NCBI RefSeq assembly: GCF_001690705.1
Contig: NZ_LZGK01000001.1
Coordinates: 1 to 64,000 of the forward strand
Reading direction: 5' to 3'
Source: Gilliamella sp. wkB178
GTDB lineage: Bacteria; Pseudomonadota; Gammaproteobacteria; Enterobacterales; Orbaceae
Length of the DNA stretch: 64,000 nucleotides
This document shows, one piece after another, positions 52,611 through 63,533 of this stretch. The notes below the pieces were generated by a model, which saw only the letters and a list, made by a program, of their open reading frames with translations, had not been told where the DNA came from and did not search any database. Positions within the stretch are counted from its first letter, which is position 1, and the number at the start of each line of letters is the position of its first letter. The position numbers were made by a program, and so were the translations under genes.

Positions 52611-52647
52611 ATACTCAAACGTATATGTCTCAGGAAACATCTTGACA
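52611..52647 (+). repeat. 37-bp dispersed repeat, copy C
   Basis: Third copy, directly after the rraA terminator and 8 bp before the end of the convergent dprA. It reads ACTCAAACGTATATGTCTC, then AGGAAACATCTTGAC; three bases differ from copy B. Confidence 0.85.
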
Positions 52648-52654
52648 ACAATAT

Positions 52655-53758
52655 TTATAAAGTGCGGTTACGAATATAACCACCGGTTACAGTTTTGATC
52701 AGTCCTTCCAATTCCATATCTAATAATTTACTGGTTACCTCTGGAATAGTTAAATTTACCTGTTCAGCAATAAGATCAATGGAAATAGGTTGATGATGAA
52801 TAACTGCAAAAATTTCAGGATATAAAATACTATTCGCCTGCTTGCTAGTTTGATGTTGTTGCTTATTTACTGTAGATAAATAACCGCAATAATGTTCTAA
52901 GATGTCAGTTGGGTTAGTCACTAAATAAGCACCTTGTTTAATTAACGAGTGAGTCCCATTACAATTTTCATTATCAATATCGCCAGGCAAGGCAAACACA
53001 TCGCGGTTTTGTTCAAGGGCATAACGAGCGGTGATTAGTGAACCACTTTTTTCTGATGCTTCAACAACAAAAGTACCTAAACTCAAGCCACTAATGATCC
53101 GATTACGCCGCGGGAAATATTCCGGCCTGGCAGCCTCAAATGGCAGAAACTCTGACACAATCGTACCTTCTTGCTGCAAAATATCATTAGCCAATCTCAA
53201 ATTAGATCTCGGGGTAATATTAGCATTACCACCGCCTAAAACAGCGACAGTATAACCCGCCACATCTAGCGCGCCTCTATGACAAATTGCATCAATACCA
53301 ATGGCTAAACCGCTGGTTACTGTCAAACCATTTATGGCTAATTCACCAGCAAAATAGCGCCCCCATTGGGCACCATATTCGCTAAATTCACGGCTCCCCA
53401 CCATAGCAATTTGTGGTGAATGTAATAATTGCCGATTACCTGAAACAAATAACAACGAAGGTGGAGAACTAATTTGCTTAAGTAAAGGCGGATAATCTAC
53501 ATCACAATAAGCAATTATACTATTCTGATGATTAGAATTATTTAACCAATCAAGCATGGGTTCAAAGTGTAGATAAGACACTTCAAAGAAGCGAGACTGT
53601 TGACTATTAGATAATCCTAAACTAGTTAATATAAACGGCACATCAGGCAGTTGTTCAGGTAACCCTTTCTCAAAAAGTTCACCGATTCTTTTAAAGATCT
53701 CAATTTTTCCAATGCCTAGTATTGAAATTCGTAGAAAAAATTCATATTTACTCATCAT
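52655..53758 (-). CDS. dprA: DNA processing protein DprA
   Basis: DprA loads RecA onto incoming single-stranded DNA during transformation. It has 367 residues (E. coli 374). N-terminal SAM-like part, Rossmann-like domain with MVGSREFSEYG, SGLAIGIDAICHRGAL and VLGGG, FPRRNRIISGLS and GSLITARYALEQNRDVFALPG, and a C-terminal winged helix (about 305-365). The dprA/def divergent pair is as in E. coli. It is the only competence-linked gene in the window. Confidence 0.96.
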   Translation of the reverse strand: MMSKYEFFLRISILGIGKIEIFKRIGELFEKGLPEQLPDVPFILTSLGLSNSQQSRFFEVSYLHFEPMLDWLNNSNHQNSIIAYCDVDYPPLLKQISSPPSLLFVSGNRQLLHSPQIAMVGSREFSEYGAQWGRYFAGELAINGLTVTSGLAIGIDAICHRGALDVAGYTVAVLGGGNANITPRSNLRLANDILQQEGTIVSEFLPFEAARPEYFPRRNRIISGLSLGTFVVEASEKSGSLITARYALEQNRDVFALPGDIDNENCNGTHSLIKQGAYLVTNPTDILEHYCGYLSTVNKQQHQTSKQANSILYPEIFAVIHHQPISIDLIAEQVNLTIPEVTSKLLDMELEGLIKTVTGGYIRNRTL

Positions 53759-53914
53759 AGTCTTTGTATATTCATTTTAAACAAGTGTTAAACCATAAAT
53801 TGGTAAGATATATTTGACCAATAGCTAACAAAAGCTATTCATTAACAAGATAAATGTTTACAATGATTACGAAATTTAATTAACCTTATTTTTGAGGAGT
53901 AGATCGAAGAATTT

Positions 53915-54427
53915 ATGGCTATTTTACCGATATTACGTTTTCCTGATGAACGACTTCGCAAAATTGCAAAGCCGGTTACCCAATTTACCCCTGAGCTACA
54001 AACCATCATTGATAATATGATTGAGACTATGTACGCTGAAAATGGTATTGGGCTGGCAGCTACACAAGTGGATGTGCATGAGCAAATTATTGTAATTGAT
54101 GTATCAGAAGATAAAAATCAACTCTATGTGATTATTAATCCGGAAGTCATTAGTCAAGAAGGTGAAACAGGTATTGAAGAAGGTTGTTTATCCATACCAG
54201 ATTGCCGTGGATTTGTTCCGAGATCTGAAAAAATTAAAATCAAGGCCCTTGATCGTCATGGTGAGGCGTACGAAATAGATGCTGAGGAGTTACTGGCTAT
54301 TTGTATTCAACATGAAATGGATCATTTAAAAGGTAAGTTATTTGTTGACTATCTTTCGCCGCTAAAACGTCAACGCATCGAACAAAAAATGAAAAAAATG
54401 ACTCGGGAAGAGCAGAAAAATAAATAA
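53915..54427 (+). CDS. def: Peptide deformylase
   Basis: Removes the formyl group from new N-terminal methionines. It has 170 residues (E. coli 169). Metal-binding motifs [15 protein letters not shown] (Cys ligand) and QHEMDHLKG (HExxH) are intact. In E. coli fmt and rsmB follow in one operon; here the convergent grpE comes next, so fmt is elsewhere. Confidence 0.98.
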   Translation: MAILPILRFPDERLRKIAKPVTQFTPELQTIIDNMIETMYAENGIGLAATQVDVHEQIIVIDVSEDKNQLYVIINPEVISQEGETGIEEGCLSIPDCRGFVPRSEKIKIKALDRHGEAYEIDAEELLAICIQHEMDHLKGKLFVDYLSPLKRQRIEQKMKKMTREEQKNK

Positions 54428-54432
54428 AATTA

Positions 54433-54453
54433 ACCGCCACTAGTGGTGGCGGT
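54433..54453. terminator. Hairpin between convergent def and grpE
   Basis: ACCGCCAC-TAGTG-GTGGCGGT, a perfect 8-bp GC-rich stem. On the minus strand it is followed by T-rich sequence, so it suits grpE best, and may serve both. Confidence 0.75.
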
Positions 54454-54469
54454 AGACCTATCAAAACAG

Positions 54470-55054
54470 TTATTTAGCAACAATTACCATAGCTGGGCGA
54501 ATTAAGCGACCATTTAAGGTATAACCTTTTTGAATGGTATTAACGATTTGCCCGGATTGATGATCTGGCGACTCAACCATACTAATTGCTTGGTGTACAT
54601 CAGGATTTAATTGAGAGTTATCGGTACTAACTACTTCAATACCAAACTTTTTCACCGTATCTAAAAATGATTTTAACGTGAGCTCTAAGCCTTCAACGGT
54701 GGCTTGATGCTCTGGATTATTTTTATCAGTTGATTCTAATGCCCGCTCTAAATTATCAATCACTGGTAATAATTCATTGGAAAATTTTTCTAACGCATAT
54801 TTACGCGCTTTATCCACATCTTGCTCCACACGTTTGCGTACATTATCAATTTCAGCGCGCGCACGGATCATGGCTTCACTTTCATTTTTCTTAGCTAGTT
54901 GTAATTCTTGTTCAAGCTCTGCAATGCGAGCATCTTTAGCTTTTAATTGCTCATCAATACTCGGTTCTGCGGGTGCCTCTTTTTCGGTAGGCTCTTCTGT
55001 CACAGTTTGATTGTTATTTTCATTTTCTGACATGTTCTTATCTTGCTCTGTCAT
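54470..55054 (-). CDS. grpE: Nucleotide exchange factor GrpE
   Basis: Exchange factor for DnaK, releasing ADP. It has 194 residues (E. coli 197). An acidic, disordered head (1-40), a long coiled coil (about 45-110), then the beta-wing (FGIEVVSTDNSQLNPDVHQAIS... LNGRLIRPAMVIVAK). ATG 55054 lies 6 nt after GGAG; a TTG four codons earlier is unlikely. It is divergent from nadK as in E. coli. Confidence 0.96.
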   Translation of the reverse strand: MTEQDKNMSENENNNQTVTEEPTEKEAPAEPSIDEQLKAKDARIAELEQELQLAKKNESEAMIRARAEIDNVRKRVEQDVDKARKYALEKFSNELLPVIDNLERALESTDKNNPEHQATVEGLELTLKSFLDTVKKFGIEVVSTDNSQLNPDVHQAISMVESPDHQSGQIVNTIQKGYTLNGRLIRPAMVIVAK

Positions 55055-55207
55055 AAGGTACTCCAAATGTAGTCGAAAACTTAATGAATTAGAGTTATTA
55101 TGGGGACAATTTTTATTATTACAAGTTTATCGGTATATTGATAAGTGTTTTTTTAATCTTTGGTGAAAAAATACATAAGTTAATCGGCAATATTACAGGA
55201 ATATTTT

Positions 55208-56086
55208 ATGGATAAACCATTTAAATGTATTGGCTTAATTGGAGTTCCACGTAAATTAGAAGCAATTGAAACCCATCAAGTGCTTTATGATTGGCTGGTT
55301 AAACAAAAAATTCGCGTGTTAGTCGAAGACAGATTAGCCGAATTTATCACCTTTCCGGTTAGTGAGTATGCTTCATTAGATACTATTGGTAAACAAGCTG
55401 ATCTAGCCATTGTGGTCGGTGGTGATGGTAATATGTTGCGATCAGCTCGCTATTTATCACATTATAATATCAAGATAATTGGCGTAAATCGCGGTAATTT
55501 GGGTTTTTTAACTGATATATTGCACGAACAGGTCATTGAACAGTTAAGCCCAGTTATTGCCGGTGATTATGATGATGATCCTCGGTTTTTACTGGAAGTA
55601 TCCATTTATGATAATGGTGCCTTAATCAATTCTGGTTTTGCCGTTAATGAGATTGTGGTCACCCCCAATACAGTTGCCCATATGATTGATTATGATGTAT
55701 ATATTAATGAACGTAATGCTTTTTCACAACGTGCCGATGGCTTAATTATTGCTACACCTACAGGTTCTACCGCTTACTCTTTATCAGCTGGCGGTCCAAT
55801 CCTGGCACCTCATTTAGATGCGTTAATTATTACACCAATGTTCCCGCATTCGTTATCGGTTAGGCCACTGGTTATTAATAGTGGTGAGCCTATTCATCTT
55901 AAATTCCCGACCACAGCACTGGATTTAAATATTGCTTGTGACAGCCAAATTATTTTGCCGGTTAAACCTAGCCAAGATGTGATTATTCGCCGTTCAGCTT
56001 ATCAATTTAATTTAATTCACACTAAAGATTATGATTACTTTAATAATCTTTCCAGTAAATTAGGATGGTCACAAAAGATGTTTTAA
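55208..56086 (+). CDS. nadK: NAD kinase
   Basis: Makes NADP from NAD and ATP. It has 292 residues, the same as E. coli. GGDGNML (catalytic Asp, about 73), NRGNLGFLTDI, and ATPTGSTAYSLSAGGPI are diagnostic. In E. coli recN follows nadK; here pgpA follows in the convergent direction. Confidence 0.98.
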   Translation: MDKPFKCIGLIGVPRKLEAIETHQVLYDWLVKQKIRVLVEDRLAEFITFPVSEYASLDTIGKQADLAIVVGGDGNMLRSARYLSHYNIKIIGVNRGNLGFLTDILHEQVIEQLSPVIAGDYDDDPRFLLEVSIYDNGALINSGFAVNEIVVTPNTVAHMIDYDVYINERNAFSQRADGLIIATPTGSTAYSLSAGGPILAPHLDALIITPMFPHSLSVRPLVINSGEPIHLKFPTTALDLNIACDSQIILPVKPSQDVIIRRSAYQFNLIHTKDYDYFNNLSSKLGWSQKMF

Positions 56087-56145
56087 ACATGTTTTTGCGT
56101 CGAATTAAATAATAAGAGCAGTTAATTAAAGCAAGGCAGCTAAAA

Positions 56146-56649
56146 TTAGAAAGTAATTATTTTAGCTAGAATCCAAACCGCGGTGGATGAAAAAATAGCC
56201 GCTATGACATCATCAATCATAATGCCAAAACCTCCGGGTACTTTTTTATCAAACCAGCGAATTGGCCATGGTTTTGCCATATCAAATATTCTAAAAGCAA
56301 TAAAGGCAATAGCAATCCAACTTAGCGAAACTTGCGGGATAAAAAATAGGGTGATCCACATGCCGACAAATTCATCCCAAACAATATGTCCGGAATCGTG
56401 GGTATGGGTATCATCTGAGGTTTTTTGGCATAAAAAGCAACCAAATACAAAAGCGACAATAATAAGCACCCAATACAAAGCAGGTTCTAAACCATAAAAT
56501 AACCACCAAAATACAATCGCCATTAATGATCCCGTCGTACCAGGCATTATTGGTGACATACCGCTACCCAAACCAACGGCTAATAAATGAATGGGATTGC
56601 TTAGTTTAAGGTATTTTTTAAAACCTTTGTTGCGATCTTGTTTTGTCAT
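56146..56649 (-). CDS. pgpA: Phosphatidylglycerophosphatase A
   Basis: Dephosphorylates phosphatidylglycerophosphate to phosphatidylglycerol at the inner membrane. It has 167 residues (E. coli 172). NPIHLLAVGLGSGMSPIMPGTTGSL, HIVWDEFVGMWI and FRIFDMAKPWPIRW match the family; three to four membrane segments. In E. coli pgpA follows thiL in the nus operon; here it stands alone between nadK and argF. Confidence 0.95.
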   Translation of the reverse strand: MTKQDRNKGFKKYLKLSNPIHLLAVGLGSGMSPIMPGTTGSLMAIVFWWLFYGLEPALYWVLIIVAFVFGCFLCQKTSDDTHTHDSGHIVWDEFVGMWITLFFIPQVSLSWIAIAFIAFRIFDMAKPWPIRWFDKKVPGGFGIMIDDVIAAIFSSTAVWILAKIITF

Positions 56650-56755
56650 TTTGGTCTATTTTGCTAACTAAAACGATATTATTATGCCGACTTTATATCG
56701 GCATAAGCGTGAAGAAAATACATATTAGCTGAGTATTTTCTGATTGGCAGGTATA

Positions 56756-57766
56756 TTATGCGTCTTTACTTAAGGTTGCAACCATTACTGCTTTGATAGT
56801 ATGCAGTCTATTTTCCGCTTCATCAAATACAATACTGTGCTGGGATTCGAAAACCTCGTCGGTTACTTCCAGCCCATTAGCTAAACCATATTGTGTTGCC
56901 ATTTGTTTACCCACAGTGGTATTCATATCATGAAAAGCCGGTAAACAATGCATAAATTTTACCTTTGGATTATTAGTCAGTTTAATGACATTCTGATTAA
57001 CTTGATAAGGCGTTAATAACTTAACCCGTTCATCCCATACTTGTTTAGGTTCACCCATTGACACCCAAACATCAGTATATAAAAAATCTACATCTTTAAC
57101 ACCAGTCGTCACATCCTCGGTTAGGATGATTTTTGCTCCTGTGGTTTTGGCTATTGCTTGACACTTTTGTACAAGATCGGCTTCCGGTTGGCATGCTTTA
57201 GGGGCGACTAAACGTATTTCCATGCCCATTAAGGCGGCACCTTCCATCAATGAATTGCCCATGTTATTACGTGCATCACCTAAATAAGCAAACTTAACAG
57301 ATTTAAGTTCCCGCTCGTCAATATGTTCTTGCATAGTCATAAAATCAGCTAAAATTTGTGTTGGGTGAGCTTCAGTAGTTAAGCCATTCCAAACTGGCAC
57401 ACCAGCATATTTTGCCAATGTTTCCACAATATTTTGCCCATAACCGCGGTACTCAATACCGTCATACATTCGTCCCAATACCCGTGCGGTATCGGCAATC
57501 GATTCTTTATGGCCAATTTGACTACCACTTGGTCCTAAATAAGTAACGCAAGCACCTTGATCAAAAGCACCAACTTCAAAAGCACAACGAGTACGCGTAG
57601 AATCCTTTTCAAAAATTAAGGCGATGTTTTTGCCCGTAAGATATTTCTGTTCCGTACCTTGCTGTTTGGCTTGTTTTAGTTTGATTGCCAGCTCGATTAA
57701 TTGATTAATTTCGGTAGGGGTAAAATCGAGTAAGCGTAAAAAGTGGCGCTGATAAAAACCGTACAT
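56756..57766 (-). CDS. argF: Ornithine carbamoyltransferase
   Basis: Makes citrulline from ornithine and carbamoyl phosphate in arginine synthesis. It has 336 residues (E. coli 334). Carbamoyl-phosphate motif STRTR (56-60), HPTQ, and ornithine-binding HCLPAFHD are intact. It is divergent from carAB, which supplies its carbamoyl phosphate, and an ArgR-type box lies 42-55 bp before its ATG. A catabolic role (arginine deiminase path) is less likely because no arcA or arcC is nearby. Confidence 0.96.
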   Translation of the reverse strand: MYGFYQRHFLRLLDFTPTEINQLIELAIKLKQAKQQGTEQKYLTGKNIALIFEKDSTRTRCAFEVGAFDQGACVTYLGPSGSQIGHKESIADTARVLGRMYDGIEYRGYGQNIVETLAKYAGVPVWNGLTTEAHPTQILADFMTMQEHIDERELKSVKFAYLGDARNNMGNSLMEGAALMGMEIRLVAPKACQPEADLVQKCQAIAKTTGAKIILTEDVTTGVKDVDFLYTDVWVSMGEPKQVWDERVKLLTPYQVNQNVIKLTNNPKVKFMHCLPAFHDMNTTVGKQMATQYGLANGLEVTDEVFESQHSIVFDEAENRLHTIKAVMVATLSKDA

Positions 57767-57807
57767 AATTTGCTCCCAAGAACTATAAATATTTCTATAA
57801 TTTTATT

Positions 57808-57821
57808 TGAATAATTATGCA
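57808..57821. promoter_or_regulatory. ArgR box of argF
   Basis: TGAATAATTATGCA differs at one position from the ARG-box core TGAATAATTATTCA. It lies upstream of the argF start in the shared argF/carA region. Confidence 0.65.
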
Positions 57822-57984
57822 AATTCAAGTTAAACATAACCAAATAGATAATCTTTAGTGTTAACTTTTAAAAAATCTCAAAAATTAGACTTAATTATTA
57901 AATTAATTTTTATAATAATGCTTTTTTTGTTTAAAAAATTGTAATAAAATGCCCAAATATTACATCTTCAACTACAAGTCTACA

Positions 57985-58019
57985 TGAATTTTTATTCATA
58001 TTTATTGATTTGTTATTCA
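57985..58019. promoter_or_regulatory. Tandem ArgR boxes of carAB
   Basis: TGAATTTTTATTCA (57985-57998) is a strong ARG-box core. A weaker TGATTTGTTATTCA (58006-58019) starts exactly 21 bp later, the spacing (18-bp box plus 3 bp) used by E. coli ArgR hexamers. They lie just before the carA ATG at 58035. Confidence 0.75.
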
Positions 58020-58034
58020 AAGGTATTGTAAATT

Positions 58035-59195
58035 ATGCACACTTATGCCCTCCTTATGTTACAAGATGGTTCACAATTTATCGGTAAATCAATTGGTACT
58101 GATGGCCAAACTGTTGGAGAAGTGGTGTTTAATACTTCTATGACTGGCTATCAAGAAATTTTAACTGACCCTTCTTATGCCGAACAAATGGTTACTTTAA
58201 CTTATCCACATATTGGTAATGTAGGTACTAATGATGCTGATGCCGAATCAGCTCAAGTTTATGTTAAGGGACTCATTGTTCGAGATTTGCCGTTATTAGC
58301 GAGTAATTACCGTAGTGAGTTAGATCTATCTAGTTATTTAAAACAACATAAGGTGGTAGCCATTGCTGATATTGATACCCGCCGTTTAACCCGTATTTTG
58401 CGAGAGAAAGGGGCGCAACATGGTGTTATTATTACCGCGAGCGATAAAGATTACTTATTGGCACAAGCCGAGTCTGCCAAACAGCAAGCTAACAATTTTA
58501 AAGGTTTAAAAGGGCTAGATTTAGCTAAACAAGTAACGTGTAAGCAAAGTTATAGTTGGACGCAGGGTTTATGGACCAGGCAACACGAACTATCAAAACC
58601 TAAAGCAGAAAGTGAATTACCTTACCATGTGGTGGCTTATGATTTTGGGGTAAAACGCAATATTTTGCGTATGCTAGTTGCCCGTGGTTGTAAATTAACC
58701 GTTGTACCTGCAAAAACCAGTGCTGAAGAAGTGTTTGCATTGAACCCTGATGGTATTTTTTTATCAAATGGCCCGGGCGATCCGGCACCTTGTACTTATG
58801 CCATTGATGCTATTAAACAGTTTTTAACCACAAATGTTCCGGTATTTGGAATTTGTTTGGGACATCAGTTATTGGCACTCGCTTGTGGTGCCAAAACGGT
58901 AAAAATGAAATTTGGTCATCATGGTGGTAATCATCCGGTTAAAGTTCTTGAGAACAATCGCGTGATGATCACTGCCCAAAATCATGGTTTCGCTGTGGAT
59001 GAAAATAGTTTACCTGCTCATTTACGAGCTACACATAAATCATTGTTCGACGGCTCACTGCAAGGTATTCATCATAATGAAAAGCCAGCCTTTAGCTTTC
59101 AAGGCCATCCAGAAGCCAGTCCAGGTCCACACGATGCTGCCCCCCTTTTCGATCACTTTATTGAATTAATTAAAATTTATAAGCAGGAGCAATAA
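58035..59195 (+). CDS. carA: Carbamoyl-phosphate synthase small subunit
   Basis: Glutaminase subunit that feeds ammonia to CarB. It has 386 residues (E. coli 382). The N-terminal CPSase domain ([29 protein letters not shown]) is followed by a class I amidotransferase domain: GICLGHQ with the nucleophile Cys, and the His-Glu pair in [13 protein letters not shown]. Only 2 bp separate it from carB. It is preceded by tandem ArgR boxes. Confidence 0.98.
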   Translation: MHTYALLMLQDGSQFIGKSIGTDGQTVGEVVFNTSMTGYQEILTDPSYAEQMVTLTYPHIGNVGTNDADAESAQVYVKGLIVRDLPLLASNYRSELDLSSYLKQHKVVAIADIDTRRLTRILREKGAQHGVIITASDKDYLLAQAESAKQQANNFKGLKGLDLAKQVTCKQSYSWTQGLWTRQHELSKPKAESELPYHVVAYDFGVKRNILRMLVARGCKLTVVPAKTSAEEVFALNPDGIFLSNGPGDPAPCTYAIDAIKQFLTTNVPVFGICLGHQLLALACGAKTVKMKFGHHGGNHPVKVLENNRVMITAQNHGFAVDENSLPAHLRATHKSLFDGSLQGIHHNEKPAFSFQGHPEASPGPHDAAPLFDHFIELIKIYKQEQ

Positions 59196-59197
59196 CC

Positions 59198-62100
59198 ATG
59201 GCTAAGCGAACAGATATCAACAGTATTTTAATTATTGGCGCCGGCCCGATTGTTATTGGTCAAGCATGTGAATTTGATTATTCAGGCGCTCAGGCATGTA
59301 AAGCATTACGCGAAGAAGGCTATCGCGTGATTTTAGTTAATTCAAATCCGGCTACTATCATGACCGATCCGGAAATGGCTGATGCAACTTATATTGAACC
59401 CATTCATTGGTCAACAGTACGTAGAATTATCGAAAAAGAACGCCCTGATGCTATCTTACCCACTATGGGTGGGCAAACTGCTTTAAATTGTGCCTTAGAA
59501 CTAGAAAATAAGGGAATATTAAAACAATTTAATGTTGAAATGATTGGTGCCACCGCCGATGCCATTGATAAAGCCGAAGATCGCAAACGTTTTGACCAAG
59601 CAATGAAAAAAATAGGTCTTGAAACCGCGCGTTCTGGTATTGCTCATTCACTAAAAGAAGCTTATTCAGTACTTGAATTAGTCGGCTTCCCTTGTATTAT
59701 TCGTCCGTCATTCACAATGGGGGGAACTGGTGGTGGTATTGCTTATAATACCGAAGAGTTTGAAGAAATTTGTACACGAGGGCTCGATCTTTCACCGACC
59801 AATGAACTATTAATTGATGAATCATTGATTGGTTGGAAAGAGTACGAAATGGAAGTAGTGAGGGATAAAAACGATAACTGTATTATTGTGTGCTCAATTG
59901 AAAACTTCGATCCAATGGGAATTCATACTGGTGACTCAATTACTGTTGCTCCAGCCCAAACCCTAACCGATAAAGAATACCAAATCATGCGTAATGCATC
60001 TATTGCAGTATTACGTGAAATTGGCGTAGAAACCGGAGGATCCAACGTACAATTCTCGGTTGATCCTAAAACCGGACGATTAATTGTTATTGAGATGAAT
60101 CCTCGGGTATCACGTTCGTCGGCTTTGGCCTCTAAAGCAACAGGATTCCCTATTGCCAAAATAGCGGCTAAATTAGCGGTAGGATATACACTTGACGAGC
60201 TTAGTAATGACATTACTGGAGGCAAAACTCCGGCCTCATTTGAACCATCTATTGATTATGTGGTCACTAAAATTCCGCGCTTTAATTTTGAAAAATTTGC
60301 TGGTTGTAATGATCGCTTAACCACACAAATGAAGTCAGTGGGTGAAGTCATGGCGATTGGTCGAACTTTTCAAGAATCGCTACAAAAAGCACTACGTGGA
60401 CTTGAAGTCGGTGCCTGTGGATTGGATCCCAAAATTGATGATTATACTAATGAAAAGAATATCACCAAGATCCGTTATGAATTACAAGACGCCGGCGCAG
60501 AGCGAATTTGGTATATTGCCGATGCTTTTAGAGCAGGTTTAGCTTTAGATGAGATATTTTTATTAACCAATATTGATCGTTGGTTTTTAGTCCAAATTGA
60601 AGAGTTAGTTAATGTCGAAAATGAACTCAAACAGCAATCAATTACTAGTTTGAATAAAGAAATATTATGGCAGATTAAACGCAAAGGTTTTTCCGATCAA
60701 CGCATTGCTAAATTACTTAATACCGATGAACAATCAGTACGTAATTTACGCTCTCAATATAATATTCATCCGGTTTATAAACGGGTTGATACTTGTGCCG
60801 CAGAGTTTGCAACCGACACTGCTTATTTATATTCGACTTACGAAGAGGAGTGCGAGGCACAGCCACAGTTTAAACGACCAAAAATCATGATTCTAGGTGG
60901 TGGTCCGAATCGAATAGGACAAGGCATTGAATTTGACTATTGTTGCGTACATGCTGCATTAGCACTACGTGAAGATGGTTTTGAAACCATTATGGTTAAC
61001 TGTAATCCTGAGACGGTGTCTACTGATTATGATACCTCTGACCGGCTCTATTTTGAACCGGTTACGCTTGAAGATGTACTGGAAATTGCCCATGTCGAAA
61101 AACCTGATGGTGTGATAGTGCAATATGGCGGACAAACTCCGCTTAAATTAGCTCGAGCCTTAGAAAGTGCCGGTTTACCAATTATAGGCACATCTCCAGA
61201 TGCCATTGATAAAGCTGAAGATCGTAAACGCTTTCAAGCTATTGTCGATAAATTGCAATTAAAACAGCCAGTCAATGCCACTGTGACTGATATTGATGAA
61301 GCTGTTATCAAAGCCGAAAAAATAGGCTATCCATTAGTCGTTCGTCCTTCTTATGTTCTGGGTGGTCGAGCAATGGAAATTGTCTATAACGAGCAAGATT
61401 TAAAGCGTTATTTTAAAACGGCGGTAAGTGAATCAAATAATGCGCCGGTATTGCTCGATCACTTTTTAGATGATGCGATTGAAATCGACATTGACGTGAT
61501 CGCTGATGGTGAGCACATCGTAATTGGCGGAATTATGGAACATATAGAACAAGCGGGGATCCATTCCGGAGATTCAGCTTGCTCACTACCCACACATACA
61601 TTAAATCCTGATATTCTAACTAGATTACGTGAACAAGCTAAGCAATTAGCACTTGAACTGAATGTAAAAGGGTTAATGAATGGTCAATTTGCGGTTAAAG
61701 GCAATGATATTTACTTGATTGAAATTAATCCTCGTGCTGCTCGTACCGTTCCTTTTGTTTCCAAAGCTACCGGTTTGCCATTAGCCAAGATTGCTGCACG
61801 GGTAATGACAGGGCAATCACTCGCTAAACAACAGGTAACCAAAGAGGTTATTCCACCTTATTATTCAGTAAAAGAAGTCGTACTACCATTTAATAAATTT
61901 AGTGGTGTCGATCCAATTTTAGGGCCGGAAATGCGTTCAACTGGTGAAGTTATGGGCATTGGCAAAACGTTCGCCGAAGCTTTTGCTAAAGCACAATTAG
62001 CAAGCTTATCCAACATGAAAAAATCAGGGAAAGCGTTATTATCCGTTCGTGATCAGGACAAAATTCGTTTGATCGAAGTCGCTAAGCAATTAATTGCCCA

Positions 62101-62419
62101 TGGGTTTACTCTTGACGCGACTGCAGGCACTGCCACAGTCTTACAACAAGCCGGAATAAACTGTCAAATTGTCAAAAAAGAAAATGAAGGGCGACCAAAT
62201 ATTCATGATCATATTAAAAATGGGGAATACAGCTATATTCTTAATACTACGTCAGGTCGTGCCGCCATTGAAGCTTCGAAAATTTTACGTCGTAGTGCCA
62301 TTCAATATAAAGTGCACTACGATACAACCATGAATGCTGCTTATGCGACTACGGCGGCGTTAGATTGCGATCCCGCTAAAACCGTTATACCATTACAGGA
62401 ACTTTATAAATTACTATGA
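59198..62419 (+). CDS. carB: Carbamoyl-phosphate synthase large subunit
   Basis: Makes carbamoyl phosphate for arginine and pyrimidine synthesis. Its 1073 residues equal the E. coli length. Two ATP-grasp halves are visible, each with its own entry loop ([17 protein letters not shown] near 14-30; [17 protein letters not shown] near 565), [13 protein letters not shown] and [13 protein letters not shown]. The allosteric MGS domain begins near 935. The gene is intact and follows carA. Confidence 0.98.
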   Translation: MAKRTDINSILIIGAGPIVIGQACEFDYSGAQACKALREEGYRVILVNSNPATIMTDPEMADATYIEPIHWSTVRRIIEKERPDAILPTMGGQTALNCALELENKGILKQFNVEMIGATADAIDKAEDRKRFDQAMKKIGLETARSGIAHSLKEAYSVLELVGFPCIIRPSFTMGGTGGGIAYNTEEFEEICTRGLDLSPTNELLIDESLIGWKEYEMEVVRDKNDNCIIVCSIENFDPMGIHTGDSITVAPAQTLTDKEYQIMRNASIAVLREIGVETGGSNVQFSVDPKTGRLIVIEMNPRVSRSSALASKATGFPIAKIAAKLAVGYTLDELSNDITGGKTPASFEPSIDYVVTKIPRFNFEKFAGCNDRLTTQMKSVGEVMAIGRTFQESLQKALRGLEVGACGLDPKIDDYTNEKNITKIRYELQDAGAERIWYIADAFRAGLALDEIFLLTNIDRWFLVQIEELVNVENELKQQSITSLNKEILWQIKRKGFSDQRIAKLLNTDEQSVRNLRSQYNIHPVYKRVDTCAAEFATDTAYLYSTYEEECEAQPQFKRPKIMILGGGPNRIGQGIEFDYCCVHAALALREDGFETIMVNCNPETVSTDYDTSDRLYFEPVTLEDVLEIAHVEKPDGVIVQYGGQTPLKLARALESAGLPIIGTSPDAIDKAEDRKRFQAIVDKLQLKQPVNATVTDIDEAVIKAEKIGYPLVVRPSYVLGGRAMEIVYNEQDLKRYFKTAVSESNNAPVLLDHFLDDAIEIDIDVIADGEHIVIGGIMEHIEQAGIHSGDSACSLPTHTLNPDILTRLREQAKQLALELNVKGLMNGQFAVKGNDIYLIEINPRAARTVPFVSKATGLPLAKIAARVMTGQSLAKQQVTKEVIPPYYSVKEVVLPFNKFSGVDPILGPEMRSTGEVMGIGKTFAEAFAKAQLASLSNMKKSGKALLSVRDQDKIRLIEVAKQLIAHGFTLDATAGTATVLQQAGINCQIVKKENEGRPNIHDHIKNGEYSYILNTTSGRAAIEASKILRRSAIQYKVHYDTTMNAAYATTAALDCDPAKTVIPLQELYKLL

Positions 62420-62449
62420 ATTTGATTAGATGATTTAAAGGAGAGCATT

Positions 62450-63295
62450 ATGCGATTACTGCGTTATGGTTTAAAAGGTCATGAAAAACCAGCCATCTTA
62501 GATGATAAAGATCAACTGCGCGATCTAAGTGCGGTAATCGCCGACATCGATGCCGAAACTTTAGCTGATAATGTGCTTAAAAAAATTAATCAAATCGATA
62601 TTAATACGTTACCGATAATTAGTCATCCTCAACGGATTGCCCCTTGTGTCGGTAAAGTGGGTAAATTTATTTGTATTGGTTTGAACTATATCGATCATGC
62701 TAAAGAAACCGGTGCCGCAATTCCTAAAGAACCGGTTATTTTCAATAAATGGACCAGTGCTATTAGTGGCCCTAATGATAATATTGTATTACCTCGAGGT
62801 TCGACTCATACCGATTGGGAAGTAGAACTAGGTATTGTTATAGGAAAAGAAGGTAAATATATTCAAGAGCAAGATGCATTATCTTATGTTGCAGGCTATT
62901 GCGTGGTTAATGATATTTCTGAACGAGATTATCAACAAAATCGTGGTGGAACTTGGGACAAAGGCAAAGGTTGTGATAGTTTTGGACCTATTGGTCCTTG
63001 GCTAGTGACTACCGATGAAATTAGCGATCCACAACAGCTCGAATTATGGTTAGAAGTTGACGGTAAACGTTATCAACATAGTAATACCAGTAACATGATT
63101 TTTAATGTCAAACAGATCATTAGCTATGTCAGCCAATTTATGAGTTTACAACCTGGTGACATTATTTCCACCGGTACACCTCCGGGGGTTGGTCTTGGTA
63201 TTAAACCCGAACCGGTATTTTTAAAAGCAGAACAAAAGGTGCGTTTAGGCATTGAAAAGCTAGGGATTCAACAACAATTAGTGGTTAAGGAATAA
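62450..63295 (+). CDS. Fumarylacetoacetate hydrolase-family protein
   Basis: A 281-residue enzyme of the FAH superfamily, whose members cut C-C bonds in, or isomerise or decarboxylate, oxo-acids. The metal site residues are seen in THTDWEVELGIVIG (Glu pair) and the Asp of VVNDISERD; GKGCDSFGPIGPW and STGTPPGVGLG are conserved. Closest named types I recall are ureidoglycolate lyase and 2-hydroxyhepta-2,4-diene-dioate isomerase, but no such pathway is nearby, so the substrate is unknown. AAGGAG precedes the ATG. It lies 30 bp after carB and may be read with it. Confidence 0.88.
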   Translation: MRLLRYGLKGHEKPAILDDKDQLRDLSAVIADIDAETLADNVLKKINQIDINTLPIISHPQRIAPCVGKVGKFICIGLNYIDHAKETGAAIPKEPVIFNKWTSAISGPNDNIVLPRGSTHTDWEVELGIVIGKEGKYIQEQDALSYVAGYCVVNDISERDYQQNRGGTWDKGKGCDSFGPIGPWLVTTDEISDPQQLELWLEVDGKRYQHSNTSNMIFNVKQIISYVSQFMSLQPGDIISTGTPPGVGLGIKPEPVFLKAEQKVRLGIEKLGIQQQLVVKE

Positions 63296-63370
63296 CAAAT
63301 TTGTATATCACTAGTCAGGTGTATTTTTTATATATTTTAAAAAATATTTCAATTTTATTCAAAACAGGTA

Positions 63371-63399
63371 TTGCTTTATTATTTAATTGCTATATTATA
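63371..63399 (+). promoter_or_regulatory. Promoter of the initiator tRNA gene
   Basis: TTGCTT (63371-63376), then TATTAT or ATTATA at 63393-63399 (16-17-bp spacer), with a GC-rich CGGCCTC discriminator before the tRNA, typical of stable-RNA promoters. Confidence 0.6.
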
Positions 63400-63412
63400 G
63401 CGGCCTCTCTGA

Positions 63413-63489
<77 letters not shown>

Positions 63490-63533
63490 ATTCAAACCGA
63501 ATATTTATCCTATCTTAAGTTATTGAATATCAT

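Noticed and set aside
52660-52668. AAGTGCGGT, identical to the Haemophilus uptake-signal core, next to dprA
   Set aside because: Only one exact copy was noticed in 64 kb, and it lies inside the dprA reading frame. Haemophilus has roughly one per 1-2 kb.
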